From NCBI RefSeq assembly GCF_040807025.1, contig NC_090946.1, forward strand, positions 5,498,001 through 5,562,000: DNA of 64,000 nt. The letters run 5' to 3'. The notes under the pieces are model-generated. The model saw nothing but the letters and a program-made list of their open reading frames with translations. It had not been told where the DNA came from and did no database searches. Below, in pieces: positions 1 to 14,355 of the stretch. This DNA is from Struthio camelus. Taxonomy: Eukaryota; Chordata; Aves; Struthioniformes; Struthionidae. Both the position numbers and the translations under genes were made by a program. Each line of letters starts with the position of its first letter. The first letter of the stretch is position 1.

Positions 1-2793
<2,793 letters not shown>

Positions 2794-3060
2794 GGACAGC
2801 AAGGCTGCCCCACAGCAGTCCCTGAGGACACGTGCGACACAGTAGGGCTCTGCCCCTGCGGAGCCACAGCCTGGCTATGGTGGGGATCACCCGCTCAATG
2901 TACAGCTCATTGGGACCTGATGAGGACTGCGGGCACAGTGGGGAACTGCCTCCAGCCTCCCTCCCACGCAGCCCTTCAGCACTACCTGAGTTTCTGTACA
3001 CTTCCCCTGGGACTGTCTCGCTTTGCGATTAAAAGCCCACAAGTGCTTGGAGGCTCGGCT
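2794..3060 (+). promoter_or_regulatory. Gene A 3' UTR with ATTAAA polyadenylation signal
   Basis: The UTR follows the TGA ending at 2793. The hexamer ATTAAA at 3028-3033 is the only good poly(A) signal and is preceded by a T-rich stretch. The same block recurs after all six genes (signals at 7321, 22411, 37508, 52145 and 62125). The exact cleavage site is not determined. The rest of the stretch to 3358 is flanking sequence with nothing recognised. Confidence 0.7.
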
Positions 3061-3358
3061 CCAGGGCCAGTGCTCTTCTGCGAGAGCCCTCAGTCAATTG
3101 CTGCTCTGCGCCTGGTCCCTGGTGTCTGTACACAGTGGGAAAGTGCCCCCGCTTGGGCTCAGCGGCTGTTGGTTGTGCTGCATCTGGGAAAAGTGTGCCC
3201 GCGTGGGAGGTGAGCTTCCCCTGGGAGAGAGAAGGATGCCCAGCAGCTGTGAAGCGACTGTGGGCAGGCGCTTGCCACCCTCGCCCCTGCCCTGGCAGAG
3301 GGCTCTGCCATGTGGGATGGAGGGAAAGTGCTGGGGTGGCGCCAGGTGCTGGCCACTG

Positions 3359-5330
3359 CATCACAGAATCCCAGAACAGATGAGGTTGGCAATGACCTCT
3401 GGTGATCATCGAGTCCAACTCCCCCTGCTCAAGCAGCGCCACCTCCAGCCCATTGCCCACGACCCTCTCCACACACCGCTGCAATATCTCCAAGCAGGGA
3501 CACACACTCACACAACCTTTCCGGGAAAACTGCTCCAGGGCTCCCGCACCCCCACAGGAAACAAGTTTCTCCCCCTCTCCAGACAGAACTTCCTCCCTTT
3601 CAGTTTGTGCCCATTGCCTCGCCTCCTCTCAGTGGGCCCCTCTGACAAGAGTCTGGCCCCATCCTCTTCACACCTTCCCTTCCGATATTCATACCCACCT
3701 ATAAGATCCCCCCTCACTCTTCTCTTCTCCACACTGTACAGCCCCACCTCTCTCAGCCTTTCCTCCTATGACAGATGCTCCCGTCCCTTCAGCATCTTGC
3801 TAGCCCTTCCTTGGACTCGCTCCAGCAGCTCCACGTCTCTCTTGTATTGGGCAGCCCAGAACTGCACACAGCAGCCCACACGGGGCCTCCCCAGGCAAGA
3901 GCTGAGGGCAAGGATCACCTCCCTCGACCTCCGGCCAACACTCTGCCTAATGCAGCCCCGCACACCGTTGGCCTTCTTGGCCATCGGGCCACAGTGCTGG
4001 CTCAAGGTCTGCTTGTTCTCCACCAAGCCTGGCTGTATGAGGGGAGGTCCTCCCTGCTCCTTCTCTGCACACCTGCTTCCCACTACCTCAGCCCCCAGCC
4101 TGTACTGGTGCTGGGGGTTGTCCCTCCCGGGCTGCAGGCCTCTGCACTTCCCTTCACTCAACTTCAAGATGCTCCCCTCTGCCCATCGCTCCACCCTGGC
4201 CAGCTCCCGCAGAATGGCACCTCTGCCACTCCTCCCACCTTTGGCTCATCAGCAAACTTGCTGCCAGCGCCCTCTCTCCCTTCCTCCAAGTCACTGAGCA
4301 ATAACTTGAACTATACTGCACCCACTCTTCACCCCTGCGGCACACCACGAGGGGATACACGCCGATCCACCTCAACTCTGTCCCGCTCTGCACAACCCTC
4401 TGAGCTCTGCCATACAGCCAGCTTTCAAGACACCATCCTCTCTGCTCCTCTCACCCACACTTCCTCAGCTTCCCTATGAGGATGTGAGGCGAGACAGGGT
4501 CCAAGGCCTTTCGCTAGTCAAGGGACACAGCATCCACTGCTCTCTCCTCATCTACCCAGCCTGGCGTCTCATCACAGAACGCTCTCCGGTTGCTTAAGCA
4601 GGATTTCTCCCCCATTCACTCCATGCTCACTGCTCTGGATCACTTTCTTAGCTGCCAAATGCTTGGAAATGGTGTCCAGGATGAGCTGCTCCATCACCTT
4701 TCCAGGCCTCGAGGTGAGGTTGCATGACCTGCAGTTCCCTGCACCCCGCTTCTTGCCCGGTGGGAAGACTCACTCCAGTCTGACATTTGCTTACTTCCAG
4801 GCCTCAGGCACCTTCCGTGATCGCTAAGCCCATCCTCCTCCAGCAAGGCCAAGTCTGCCTTTCACCAGGCTTTCTCCCTGCTCTCCAGTGCCTGGGAGTC
4901 CCCAGGTAAAGACCACTCTTGCCAGTAAAGACTGCACCAAAGGCCGCACTCAGCATCTCTGCCTTTTCTGTCTCCTCTGGCACCACCACCCTTGCCCCGT
5001 TCACCAGCAGGCCCACCGTTTCCCTACTCCTCCTTTTGTCACCCAGCTATTTTAAGAAGCCCTCCGTGTTGTCCTTCACATCCGTCACCACATTAAACTC
5101 CCAGTGGGCCTTGGCCTTCCAAGACCCACCCCTGCCTCCTTGCACAACCTCCCTTTCTTCCTCCCAGGTTGCCTCAAGCTGCCTCCACACCAGCCCTTCT
5201 TCACGTTTGGCGAGTTCTCCCAAGCAAAGCCAAGCTGGGAAACTGACGTCGTGTGGCATTGCAGTGCTGGAAGAGTGGTTCCAGTGATGAGCAGCTCCTA
5301 CCACATCTGGCTTCATTTGCAACTGGCTTT
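3359..5330 (-). mobile_element. CR1 LINE fragment (older copy, 5'-truncated), A-B spacer
   Basis: The + strand begins with the reverse complement of a CR1 3' end (ATCACAGAATC, then GAGTCCAACTCC). On the - strand, pieces of a CR1 reverse transcriptase read in broken frames: a C-terminal part at 3508-4194 (RLRGDLIGGYEY, KRDVELLERVQGR) and an N-terminal part at 4804-5322 (FGAVFTGK, TDVKDNTEGFLK). Many stops and frameshifts show that it is dead. No endonuclease or ORF1 remains, so it is 5'-truncated near 5330. The same fragment lies after every gene in the array. Confidence 0.85.
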
Positions 5331-6330
5331 GCTTCTTGTTGGCTTACAGTACAAACAGCAGTGCAGAGCACACGTGGTGAGGGAGCTCCTTCGGCCTCTC
5401 TCCATCCTCATGCACTACTGAACCCTCCTCTCCTGCCTCAGCCCTTTCCCAAAGTGCAGCGGCCCAGGAGCGGCCGTGTTGGCAAAGCTCATCCTCACTT
5501 CCTCCTCCTCTACAGGCCCTTTTCCACTGGAGCTCAGTCCACCTTAGCCACACCACCCTCTGGAGAGGCTATCCCCAGACCTGCTGCAGCAGTCCCCTTC
5601 ACCCGCACGGTCAAGGGCACTGCCACCACTCTCCCGTGACCCTCACCTTTGTCCCCAGAGCTCCCGGCTTGCTCTCAATTTGCTCCACCTCTCCCTGGCA
5701 GCCTCACCCCAAAGAGGTACCCATACGCAAAAGCAGAACATTATCTCTGTCAGAAATGCAGCTGGCTGAGCAGAAGCAACTGGCAAGATGCTGCCTGATG
5801 ACAGGATCCCACAGACACGTGTGCTGGGGCAGGAGCGCAGCGGCTCCACCTCACGCTGCCCCACATCGGTAAGTGGGCTGCCACAGCCACTTCCAGGCGG
5901 GGGCTGGTGTGCAGTGGGGTGGGAGCCACCTCCTTCCTGGCTCCGTGCTGCGTGGGGCGAGCACGGCTCCTGCGGGGGCTCGTGGGTTGCAGGCCACACA
6001 CCTGCAAGCAGCACAGGCAGTTTCTAGCCTAGAGGCAGCCCCAGGGCCTGTCCTGTGTGGAGGGCCACAGAGCCAAGGTCCCTCAGGATTTCCCCCTCAC
6101 GGGTGCCAGAGGGGGGCCCCGCAGCAGCGAGGAGGCTGCAACACACGCTGCCCCCAGCAGAGCAGGATCCCTGTCGACACAGGGCTCTTGCCGGCCTCCC
6201 CAGCACAGCAGGGCCAGACCCAGCCCCATGCGGGCACAGCCATGGAAGGGCCCGCACGCCCTGCACAGGCACCTAGGTGGGGAGCCCTGCTCAGGGACAG
6301 CAGGCTGGGCGAGGCGAGCGTGATGCCAGA
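5331..6330. other. Upstream flank of gene B, no recognised gene
   Basis: This block is repeated almost unchanged before genes C, D, E and F. It holds the uninterrupted CR1 target site (5392-5406) that is filled in three other spacers. A good splice-donor-like GGTAAGTGG at about 5869 is also found in the other copies and could end an untranslated upstream exon, but I see no support beyond the motif. Short open frames here are not convincing. Confidence 0.4.
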
Positions 6331-6510
6331 AGTGGTGCCGATCCGCATATATGGGCATGTACGGGGATGGGGAAGGTTATTGGAGGCTGGGGCTCCGTCA
6401 GATGGGAGATAACCCTCCTGATAACGCCTCAAAAGGTGCCTGCTGCGTTGATTGGCTCCTCCGGCAGCGGGGCCTGTGCCTCTGCCTATATATTGCCCTC
6501 CCCACCATGA
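6330..6510 (+). promoter_or_regulatory. Promoter block upstream of gene B
   Basis: In order: AGATAA (6407-6412) and TGATAA (6419-6424), two GATA-factor motifs about one helical turn apart; inverted CCAAT ATTGG (6451-6455); TATATATT (6487-6494), about 84 bp before the leader ATG. The block is conserved in all five copies in which it can be seen, even though gene B is a pseudogene. Confidence 0.6.
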
Positions 6511-6577
6511 GGGCTTGTAGTGGCTGGGGAAACAAGCAGGTGGTGGGGACTGCTCTGTGGGGCAGGAGGCGAGCGGG

Positions 6578-7086
6578 ATGGCCACCACCAGCCAGCTGCC
6601 CACCAGGGCACTGGGGCTGCTCCTGTGCATGCAGCTCTGCAGACATCCCTGGCCTGACCAGGCACGAACCCCCGGATGGGTACGATGATGCCTCCACCGT
6701 GCTGGAGCCGGGAGAGGCCGCTGCTCCAGGGTCAAGTGACGGAGGTGTGTGCAAGGCTGCGGCACTGGGAGGTAAGAGGTATCACAGCTGGCACAGGCAG
6801 CGCTGCCGTAACAAAGGCCGTACTGTCCCGCCAGCAGAGCTGGCTCCCCTGCACTTTGCCGGGGAGATGGGCAGCACGGGGGCATGGAGGAAGCCCTGGC
6901 CGGGGCCTGGCATCCGGGGCACGAAGCAGCACCTGCCAGGCACTGGCCTTGCTGTCCACAGCGGGGAGACAGCCCTCCCTCAGCCCCCTAGAGCCGCCCG
7001 CAACCGCCACAGACGCCCTGGCCTCAACACCCAGTGACACGGGCTACGACGACGTTGGCATTGGTAGTCCCAGGACGTCTCTCTGA
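6578..7086 (+). pseudogene. Gene B: deletion pseudogene fusing leader exon to cytoplasmic-tail exon
   Basis: The leader ATG (6578) and about 20 leader codons run straight into the copy of exon 12 (6643-6771), followed by exon 13 (6962-7086). All SRCR exons, the transmembrane exon and the first two tail exons are missing. The join falls on TGCAG, present both in the leader exon and at the exon 12 acceptor, which suggests a microhomology-mediated or unequal-exchange deletion of about 5.7 kb relative to gene C. The fusion is out of frame with the tail: translation from the ATG meets TGA at 6686-6688 after 36 residues. The promoter block, splice donor of exon 12 and poly(A) signal are kept, so a short transcript is possible but no receptor. 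Confidence 0.88.
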
Positions 7087-7320
7087 GGACAGCAAGGCTG
7101 CCCCAAAGCAGTCCCTGAGGACACGTGCGACACAGTAGGGCTCTGCCCCTGCGGAGCCACAGCCTGGCCATGGTGGGGATCACCCGCTCAATGTATAGCC
7201 CACTGGGGCCTGATGAGGACTGCGGGCACAGTGGGGAACTGCCTCCAGCCTCCCTCCCACGCAGCCCTTCAGCACTACCTGAGTTTCTGTACACTTCCCC
7301 TGGGACTGTCTCGCTTTGCG

Positions 7321-7326
7321 ATTAAA
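7321..7326 (+). promoter_or_regulatory. ATTAAA polyadenylation signal of gene B
   Basis: This is the same 3' UTR context as in the intact genes, about 235 bp after the former stop codon at 7084-7086. Confidence 0.6.
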
Positions 7327-7648
7327 AGCCCACAAGTGCTTGGAGGCTCGGCTCCAGGGCCAGTGCTCTTCTGCGAGAGCCCTCAGTCAATTGCTGCTCT
7401 GCGCCTGGTCCCTGGTGTCTGTACACAGTGGGAAAGTGCCCCCGCTTGGGCTCAGCGGCTGTTGGTTGTGCTGCATCTGGGAAAAGTGTGCCCGCGTGGG
7501 AGGTGAGCTTCCCCTGGGAGACAGAAGGATGCCCAGCAGCTGTGAAGCGACTGTGGGCAGGCACTTGCCACCCTCGCCCCTGCCCTGGCAGAGGGCTCTG
7601 GCATGTGGGATGGAGGGAAAGTGCTGGGGTGGCACCAGGTGCTGGCCA

Positions 7649-8258
7649 GTGCCCTGCCCTTGCCTGGGTGCTGCTGCCAGAACTTAGAGGAGGTCAGAGA
7701 GGCCTGTAAGTCATGGCTGGGCTGAACAGCTTGGCCAGCACAGCCAGGCATGAGCAAAGGTCCCCTTGGCTCCCAAAGCCACCCCCACGATTACCGCAGA
7801 TGCTGAACTGGCTGCCATTCCAGGCACTGTGTTGGAGAGAAACGAGGGTGCGGGGTTGGGGTCATGGCTCATTCACCAGACACACACCAGGAGTGTCATT
7901 GTCCCATGTCCCCGCTGCAGTCAGTGTGGAGAAAGGGGCCCTGTAGAGTGGGAGGTAGGACGCAGGTCCAGGCTGGGCTGAAGCGCCCCGAGCGCTGTCT
8001 CCCTCTGCCCTCCCCGCTCTGTACCTCCCCCTGGACTTGCAGGGAGCAGCATCTGGCAGCTCAGCAGTGGCATTGCCCACCCCAGGCCTATGCCACTCAG
8101 GGTAAAGAAGCCCTTTGTCTCTCTGCACGGCCTGGAAGGCCTTGGAGAGGCCAGGGCTTTCCAGAGCCTTTTCTCTTGTGCTGAGGAGTAAGTGCATCTC
8201 TACAGGGCCAACAGCATGCCACAACTCACTTTGCCCTGCACTGGGCCTTGTCTTCACA
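7649..8258. other. Type II spacer segment (about 610 bp), no gene
   Basis: The segment follows GTGCTGGCCAGTGCC and ends where a CR1 3' end begins. It occurs after genes B, C and F but is absent after A, D and E, where GTGCTGGCCACTG runs directly into CR1. No coding sequence or known repeat is recognised. Confidence 0.6.
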
Positions 8259-10110
8259 GCATCACAGAATGGTTGAGGTTGGCAGGGACCTCTGGAGATC
8301 ATCGAGTCCAACTCCCCTGCTCAAGCACGGTCACCTCCAGCCCATTGCCCACGACCCTCTCCACACACCGCTGCAATAACTCCAAGCAGGGACACTCCAC
8401 AACCTCGCGGGGCAACCTGCTTCGTCAGTGCTCTGGCACCCTCACACCAAACAAGTTTTTCCTCCTCTCCAGATGAAACTTCCTCTGTTTCAGTTTGTGC
8501 CCATTGCCTCGTGTCCTCTCAGTGGACACCTCTGACAAGAGCCTGGCCCCATCCTCTTGATGGGATTCATAACCACCTATAAGATCCCCCCTCAGTCTTC
8601 CGCTCTCCGTGCTGAACAGCCCCAGCCCAGAACTGCACACAGCACCCCCATGCTGCACCCGCTAAGGAGCACGTGGGGCCTCCCCAGGCATGAGTTGAGG
8701 GCAAGGATCACCTCCCTCGACCTCCGGCCAACACTCTAATGCAGCCCTGCACACCGTTGGCCTTCTTGGCCATTGGGGTCAGCTTGTTCTCCACCAGGCC
8801 TCCCTGCTCCTTCTATGCACACCTGCTTCCCACTACCTCAGCCCCCAGCCTCTACCGGTGCTGGGGGTTGTCCCTCCCGGGCTGCAGGCCTCTGCACTTC
8901 CCTTCACTCAACTTCAAGACGCTCCCCTCTGCCCATCGCTCCAGCCTGGCCAGCTCCCGCAGAATGGCACCTCTGCCCTCTGGCCTAGCAGCCACTCCTC
9001 CCACCTTTGGCTCATCAGCAAACTTGCTGCCAGCGCCCTCTCTCCCTTCCTCCAAGTCACTGAGCAATAACTTGAACTGTACTGCACCCACTCTTCACCC
9101 CTGGAGCACACCACGAGGGGATACACGCTGATCCACCTCAACTCTGTCCCGCTCTGCACAACCCTCTGAGCTCTGCCATACAGCCAGCTTTCAAGACACC
9201 ACCCTCTCTGCTCCTCTCACCCACACTTCCTCAGCTTCCCTATGAGGATGTGAGGCGAGACAGGGTCCAAAGCCTTTCGCTAGTCAAGGGACACAGCATC
9301 CACTGCTCTCTCCTCATCTACCCAGCCTGGCGTCTCATCACAGAACGCTCTCCGGTTGCTTAAGCAGGATTTCTCCCCCATTCACTCCATGCTCACTGCT
9401 CTGGATCACTTCCTTAGCTGCCAAATGCTTGGAAATGGTGTCCAGGATGAGCTGCTCCATCACCTTTCCAGGCCTCGAGGTGAGGTTGCCCGACCTGCAG
9501 TTCCCTGCACCCCGCTTCTTGCCCGGTGGGAAGACTCACTCCAGTCCGACATTTGCTTTCTTCCAGGCCTCAGGCACCTTCCGTGATCGCTAAGCCCATC
9601 CTCCTCCAGCAGCCAAGTCTGCCTTTCACCAGGCTTTCTCCCTGCTCTCCAGCACCCGGGAGTCCCCAGGTAAAGACCACTCTTGCCAGTAAAGACTGCA
9701 CCAAAGGCCGCACTCAGCATCTCTGCCTTTTCTGTCTCCTCTGGCACCACCACCCTTGCCCCGTTCACCAGCAGGCCCACCGTTTCCCTACTCCTCCTTT
9801 TGTCACCCAGCTATTTTAAGAAGCCCTCCGTGTTGTCCTTCACATCCGTCGCCACATTCAACTCCCAGCGGGCCTTGGCCTTCCAAGACCCACCCCTGCC
9901 TCCTTGCACAACCTCCCTTTCTTCCTCCCAGGTTGCCTCAAGCTGCCTCCACACCAGCCCTTCTTCACGTTTGGCGAGTTCTCCCAAGCAAAGCCAAGCT
10001 GGGAAACTGACGTCGTGTGGCATTGCAGTGCTGGAAGAGTGGTTCCAGTGATGAGCAGCTCCTACCACATCTGGCTTCATTTGCAACTGGCTTTGCTTCT
10101 TGTTGGCTTA
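8259..10110 (-). mobile_element. CR1 LINE fragment (older copy), B-C spacer
   Basis: This is the same truncated CR1 as at 3359-5330. Its first ~500 bp (the element's 3' part) differ clearly from that copy and carry several deletions (for example around 8735 and 8790). From about 8850 on the two are almost identical. Relics of reverse transcriptase read on the - strand (RLRGDLIGGYES at 8425-8658; FGAVFTGK in 9460-9780). Not functional. Confidence 0.82.
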
Positions 10111-10256
10111 CAGTACAAACAGCAGTGCAGAGCACACGTGGTGAGGGAGCTCCTTAGGCCTCTCTCACAGAATCACAAAATCACAGAATCGTTGAGGTTG
10201 GACTAGATGATCTCCAGAGGTCCCTTCCAACCTCCCTGCTCAAGCAGGGTCCTCTA

Positions 10257-13171
10257 GACCATATTGCCCAGGATCACATCCAGACGGGTTTTGAAGATCT
10301 CCAGGGAAGGAGACTCCACTACCTCTCTGGGCAACCTGTGCCAGTGCTCACTCACCCTCACAGCAAAAAAGGTTCTTCCTCTTCTTCAGATGCAACTGCC
10401 TGTGGTTCAGTTTCTGCCCCTTGCCTCTTCTCCTGTCACTGGGCACCACAGAGAAGAGACTGGCCTCATCCTCTTCACACTCCCCCTTCAGATACTTGCA
10501 CACGTTGATGAGATCCCCTCTCAGTCTTCTCTTCTCCAGGCTCAACAGGCCCAGCTCTCACAGCCTTTCTGCAGAGGACACATGCTCCAGTCCCCTCATC
10601 CTCTTTGTAGCCCTCCCCTGCACTCTCGCCACTAGTGCCATGTCTCTCTTGCACTGGGCAGCCCAGAAGTGCACACAGTACTCCAGCTGAGGCTCCTCAG
10701 GGCTGAGGAGACGGGCAGGATCACCTCCCTCCACCTGCTGCCAACACTCTTCCTCATGCAACCCCAGCATACCCTTGGCCTTCTTGGCCACAAGCCCACA
10801 TTGCTGCCTCATGCTTCACTTGTTGTCCACCAGCACTCCCAGCTCCCTCTCTGCACACCTGCTTTCCAGCAGGTCAACCCCCAGCCTCTACTGGTGCCTG
10901 GGCTTATTCCTCCCGAGGTGCAGCACCCTGCACTTGCCTGGGTCGAACTTCAGCAGGTTCCTCTCCGCCCAACTCTCCAGCCTGGCCACGTCCCTCTGCA
11001 TGGCAGCACAGTCTTCTGGTGGGTCAGACACTCTCCCCAGCTTTGGATCATCAGCAAACTTGCTGAGGGTGCACTCTGTCCCTTCAGCCAGCTCCTCGAT
11101 GAAGACATTGAACAAGACTGGAGCCAGCACTGACCCCTGGGGGACACTGCTCTCTACAGGCCTCCAACTAGACTCTGCGCCACTGACCACAGTCCTCCGA
11201 GCTCTGCCATCCAGCCAGTTCTCAAGCCACCTCACTGGCCACTCCTCCAACCCACACTTCCTCAGCTTGCCCACGAGGATGTCATGGGAGGCAGCGTCCA
11301 AAGCCTTGCTGAACTCCAGGCAGACAACAGCCACTGCTCTGCCCTCATCTCCCCAGACACTCATCCCAGCAGACAAGCCTAGCACATTGCTCAAGCATGA
11401 TTTCCCTTTGCGGAATCCATGCTCACTACTCCTGATCACCTTCTTGTCCTCCACATGCTTGGTGAGGACCTCCAGGATGACCTGTCCCTTCACCTTTCCA
11501 GGGATGGAGGGGAGGCTGACAGGCCTGGCCCTTTGGGAAGACTGGCGTGACACTGGCTTTCTTCCAGTCCTCAGGCACCTCTCCTGATCTCCAGGACCTT
11601 GCCAAGATGATGGAGAGTGGCCTAGCAATTACATCCGCCAGCTCCCGCAGCACTCGTGGGTGCATCCCTTCGGGGCCCATGGATTTGCGGATGTCAAGTT
11701 TGCACAAACGAGCTCTAAGCCCATCCTCCTCCACCAAGGGAAGGTCTTCTTTTCTCCAGACTTCCCCTCTTGTCCCCAGGCTCCGCAATTCCTGAGGACT
11801 GGCCTTAGCAGTAAAGACTGAAGCAAAGGCAGCATTCAATAACTCTGCCTTCTCTCTAGCCTTCGACACCAGGGCACCCGCCCCATTCAGCGGCAGGCCC
11901 ACATTTTCCCTAGGCTTCCTTTTGCTATGGATGTATTTGAAGAAGCCCTTCTTGTTGTCCTTGACATCTCTTGCCAGATTTAATTCCAACTGGGCCTTAG
12001 CCTTCCTTCTCGCATCCCTGCACACTCTGACAACGTCCCTATAGTCCTCCCAAGTGGCCTGTCCCCTTTGCCACATTCTGTAGACTTCCTTCTTCTGTTG
12101 GAGTTTGGCCAGGAGGTCCTTGCTCATCCACGCTGGTCTCCTGCCTGCTTTGCTCGACTTCTTCCTCAGAGGGATGCACCGATCTTGAGTCTGGAGGAGG
12201 TGATGCTTGAATATTAACCAGCTTTCTTGGACCCCTCGTCCTTCTAGGGCCCTACCCCATGACAGTCCCCTAAGTAGGTCCCTCAAGAGGCCAAAGTTAG
12301 CTCTCCTCAAGTCCAGCATCGCAATCCTACTCATTGCCCTGCTCCCTCCTCACAGGATCCTGAACTCCACCATCTCATGGTCACTGCAGCCAAGGCTGCC
12401 CCCAACCTGCACATCTCCAACTAGACCTTCTTGGTTTGTTAGTACAAGGTCTAGCATTGCACCTCTCCTTGTTGGCATCTCCACCACCTGGGTCAAGAAG
12501 TTCTCCTCAATGCTCTGCAGGAACCTCCTGGACTCTTTGTGCCTAGCTGTGCTGTCTTCCCAGCAGATGTCAGGGTGCTTGAAGTCTCCCATGAGAACTA
12601 GGGCCTGTGATCGTGAGGCTACTGCCAGCTGTCTGTAGAAGGCCTCATCGACAACTTCCTCCTGATCAGGTGGCCTGTAGTAAACCCCCACAGCAGTGTC
12701 ACCCATGCTAGCCTGCCCTTTAAGCCTTACCCATAGGCTCGCAACTTGCTCTTCATCCACCCCCCACCCCAGGCAGAGCGCCATACATTCTAGTTGCTCC
12801 CTCACATAAAGGGCAACTCCACCACCTCGCCTTCCTGGCCTGTCTTGCCTAAAAAGCACAGAGCCGCCCATGACAGCATTCCAGTCACGTGAACTATCCC
12901 ACCATGTCTCTGTAACTGCAATGAGATCATGGTCCTGCAACCGCACACAGATCTCTAACTCTTCCTGTTTATTCCCCATACTGCATGCATTGGTATACAG
13001 GCGTTTCAGAGAGCCAGTCAAGCACGCAGGCTTCCCAGGAGAGGTGCAAGAAGATCCTCCATAGCCATGTTCCATGCTGTCTCCCCTGGCTGTATGCACC
13101 CGCTGGAGGCATCCTGACTCGAGCGGTGTTTTACTGACTCCCCTGCCACTATACCACTCCCCTTCCCCCAT
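10257..13171 (-). pseudogene. CR1 copy 1 ORF2, endonuclease-reverse transcriptase, broken
   Basis: The AP-type endonuclease is at 12350-13171 (LYTNACSMGNK, VTETWWDSS, GVYYRPP, LMGDFKHPDICW, SDHEMVEF). An in-frame TGA at 12350-12352 separates it from the reverse transcriptase, which resumes in the same frame at 12334 ([22 protein letters not shown]). A 23-bp deletion near 11535, relative to copy 3, shifts the frame. The catalytic part ([20 protein letters not shown]) then reads in 10888-11628. The C-terminal part is broken again (10348-10812). It cannot make a full enzyme without correction. Confidence 0.85.
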
Positions 13172-13176
13172 CTCGC

Positions 13177-14355
13177 CTAGTTTAAAGCCCTCCTTACCAG
13201 GCTGGCCAATTTGTTGGCAAAGACGCGCGTGCCCCGCTTGGTAAGGTGGATCCCGTCGCTCCCCATCAGCTGTTGATCTTCAAACAGGGTCCCATGGTCA
13301 TAGAAACCAAAGCCCTGTTGCCAACACCAGCGGCGCAGCCAGTTGTTAACTTGGAAAACTCGTCTACTCCTCCTCCCATCCTTTCCTCTCACAGGCAAGA
13401 TTGAGGAGAAAACGACCTGGGCTCCGAGATCTTTCACCACCATTCCCAGAGCTCTGAAGTCCCATTTGATGGTTTCCAATTTGCCTTTTGTGTCGTTAGC
13501 GCCCACATGGCAGAGCAGCAGAGGGTAGTAGTCCGATGCACGGACAAGCCTTGGCAGCCTTTCCATGACGTGTCTTCTTCGAGCCCCTGGCAGGCAGCAA
13601 ACCTCTCTGGACAAGAGGTCAGGTCGGCAGATAGGTGCCTCTGTCCCCTGCAGCAGGCAGTCACCCACAACAATCACTCGCCGCTTCTTCCGGGGGTTCC
13701 TGCACGGCACAGGCTCTGCCAGGCCAGTTGCCTCCCTTGGAGCCATGCCCAGCTCCTCCTCAGCTTGGAGGGCGCTCAACTTGTTCTTCAAGGGTACGTC
13801 TTGAGGAGGAGCAAGAGCCTTTCTGCTTTTACGAGAGGTCACCAGCTTCCAGCCCTCTTCAACAGCGATATGATGCACCTTTACACACGGTACAGAGCCC
13901 TCCGACAACTCCGCTGCACTGGGGGTGGGGGGGGGGGGGAACTCCTGGAGCTGCACAGTCTCCGAGAATACCCTGTCAATCTCCTGCTCATCCTCTCCGA
14001 TGCTACGCAGCCTACTAACTTCCTCCCGTAACTCCTTTATCTGGCAATGCAACTGGTCAACCACAGCACACCTCATGCAGGAGAGCTGACTGTCAGCCCA
14101 GGCCTCACGGAGAGGCCCCAGGCACTCCCTGCAGCCTGACACCTGCAGAGCTGCATCTGCTGTCTGAGGGTCTGTCGGGGTTGAAGCCTCAGACACAGCC
14201 GTTGCAGCACCTCCAGCAGCCACTGGGGAACATGCTCTGCAGCGTGTCATGACCGTGCCTGGGGAAGGACACACCACTGTGCAAACTAGAGAGGTGCCTT
14301 TGCCTTCTGGCACCCTTCTGCACAAACTGCTGCACAAACTGCTGCATCTGCTCAC
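13177..14355 (-). CDS. CR1 copy 1 ORF1, esterase-type protein, open over 392 aa
   Basis: ORF1 of CR1 encodes an RNA-binding/esterase accessory protein of retrotransposition. Near residues 225-290 the frame shows VIVVGDCLLQG, ICRPDLLSREVCCLPGAR and CHVGAND, the SGNH-hydrolase-like esterase region of CR1 ORF1. The usual nucleophile serine of the GDS block is cysteine here, in all three copies. A middle segment rich in E, L and R (HCQIKELREEVSRLRS) may form a coiled coil. A run of 13 G on the + strand (13927-13939) encodes a proline stretch and keeps the frame open; copies 2 and 3 have 12 and 11 G and are shifted. Of the three copies only this one is uninterrupted. Confidence 0.75.
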   Translation of the reverse strand: MSRCSSLCSSLCRRVPEGKGTSLVCTVVCPSPGTVMTRCRACSPVAAGGAATAVSEASTPTDPQTADAALQVSGCRECLGPLREAWADSQLSCMRCAVVDQLHCQIKELREEVSRLRSIGEDEQEIDRVFSETVQLQEFPPPPTPSAAELSEGSVPCVKVHHIAVEEGWKLVTSRKSRKALAPPQDVPLKNKLSALQAEEELGMAPREATGLAEPVPCRNPRKKRRVIVVGDCLLQGTEAPICRPDLLSREVCCLPGARRRHVMERLPRLVRASDYYPLLLCHVGANDTKGKLETIKWDFRALGMVVKDLGAQVVFSSILPVRGKDGRRSRRVFQVNNWLRRWCWQQGFGFYDHGTLFEDQQLMGSDGIHLTKRGTRVFANKLASLVRRALN

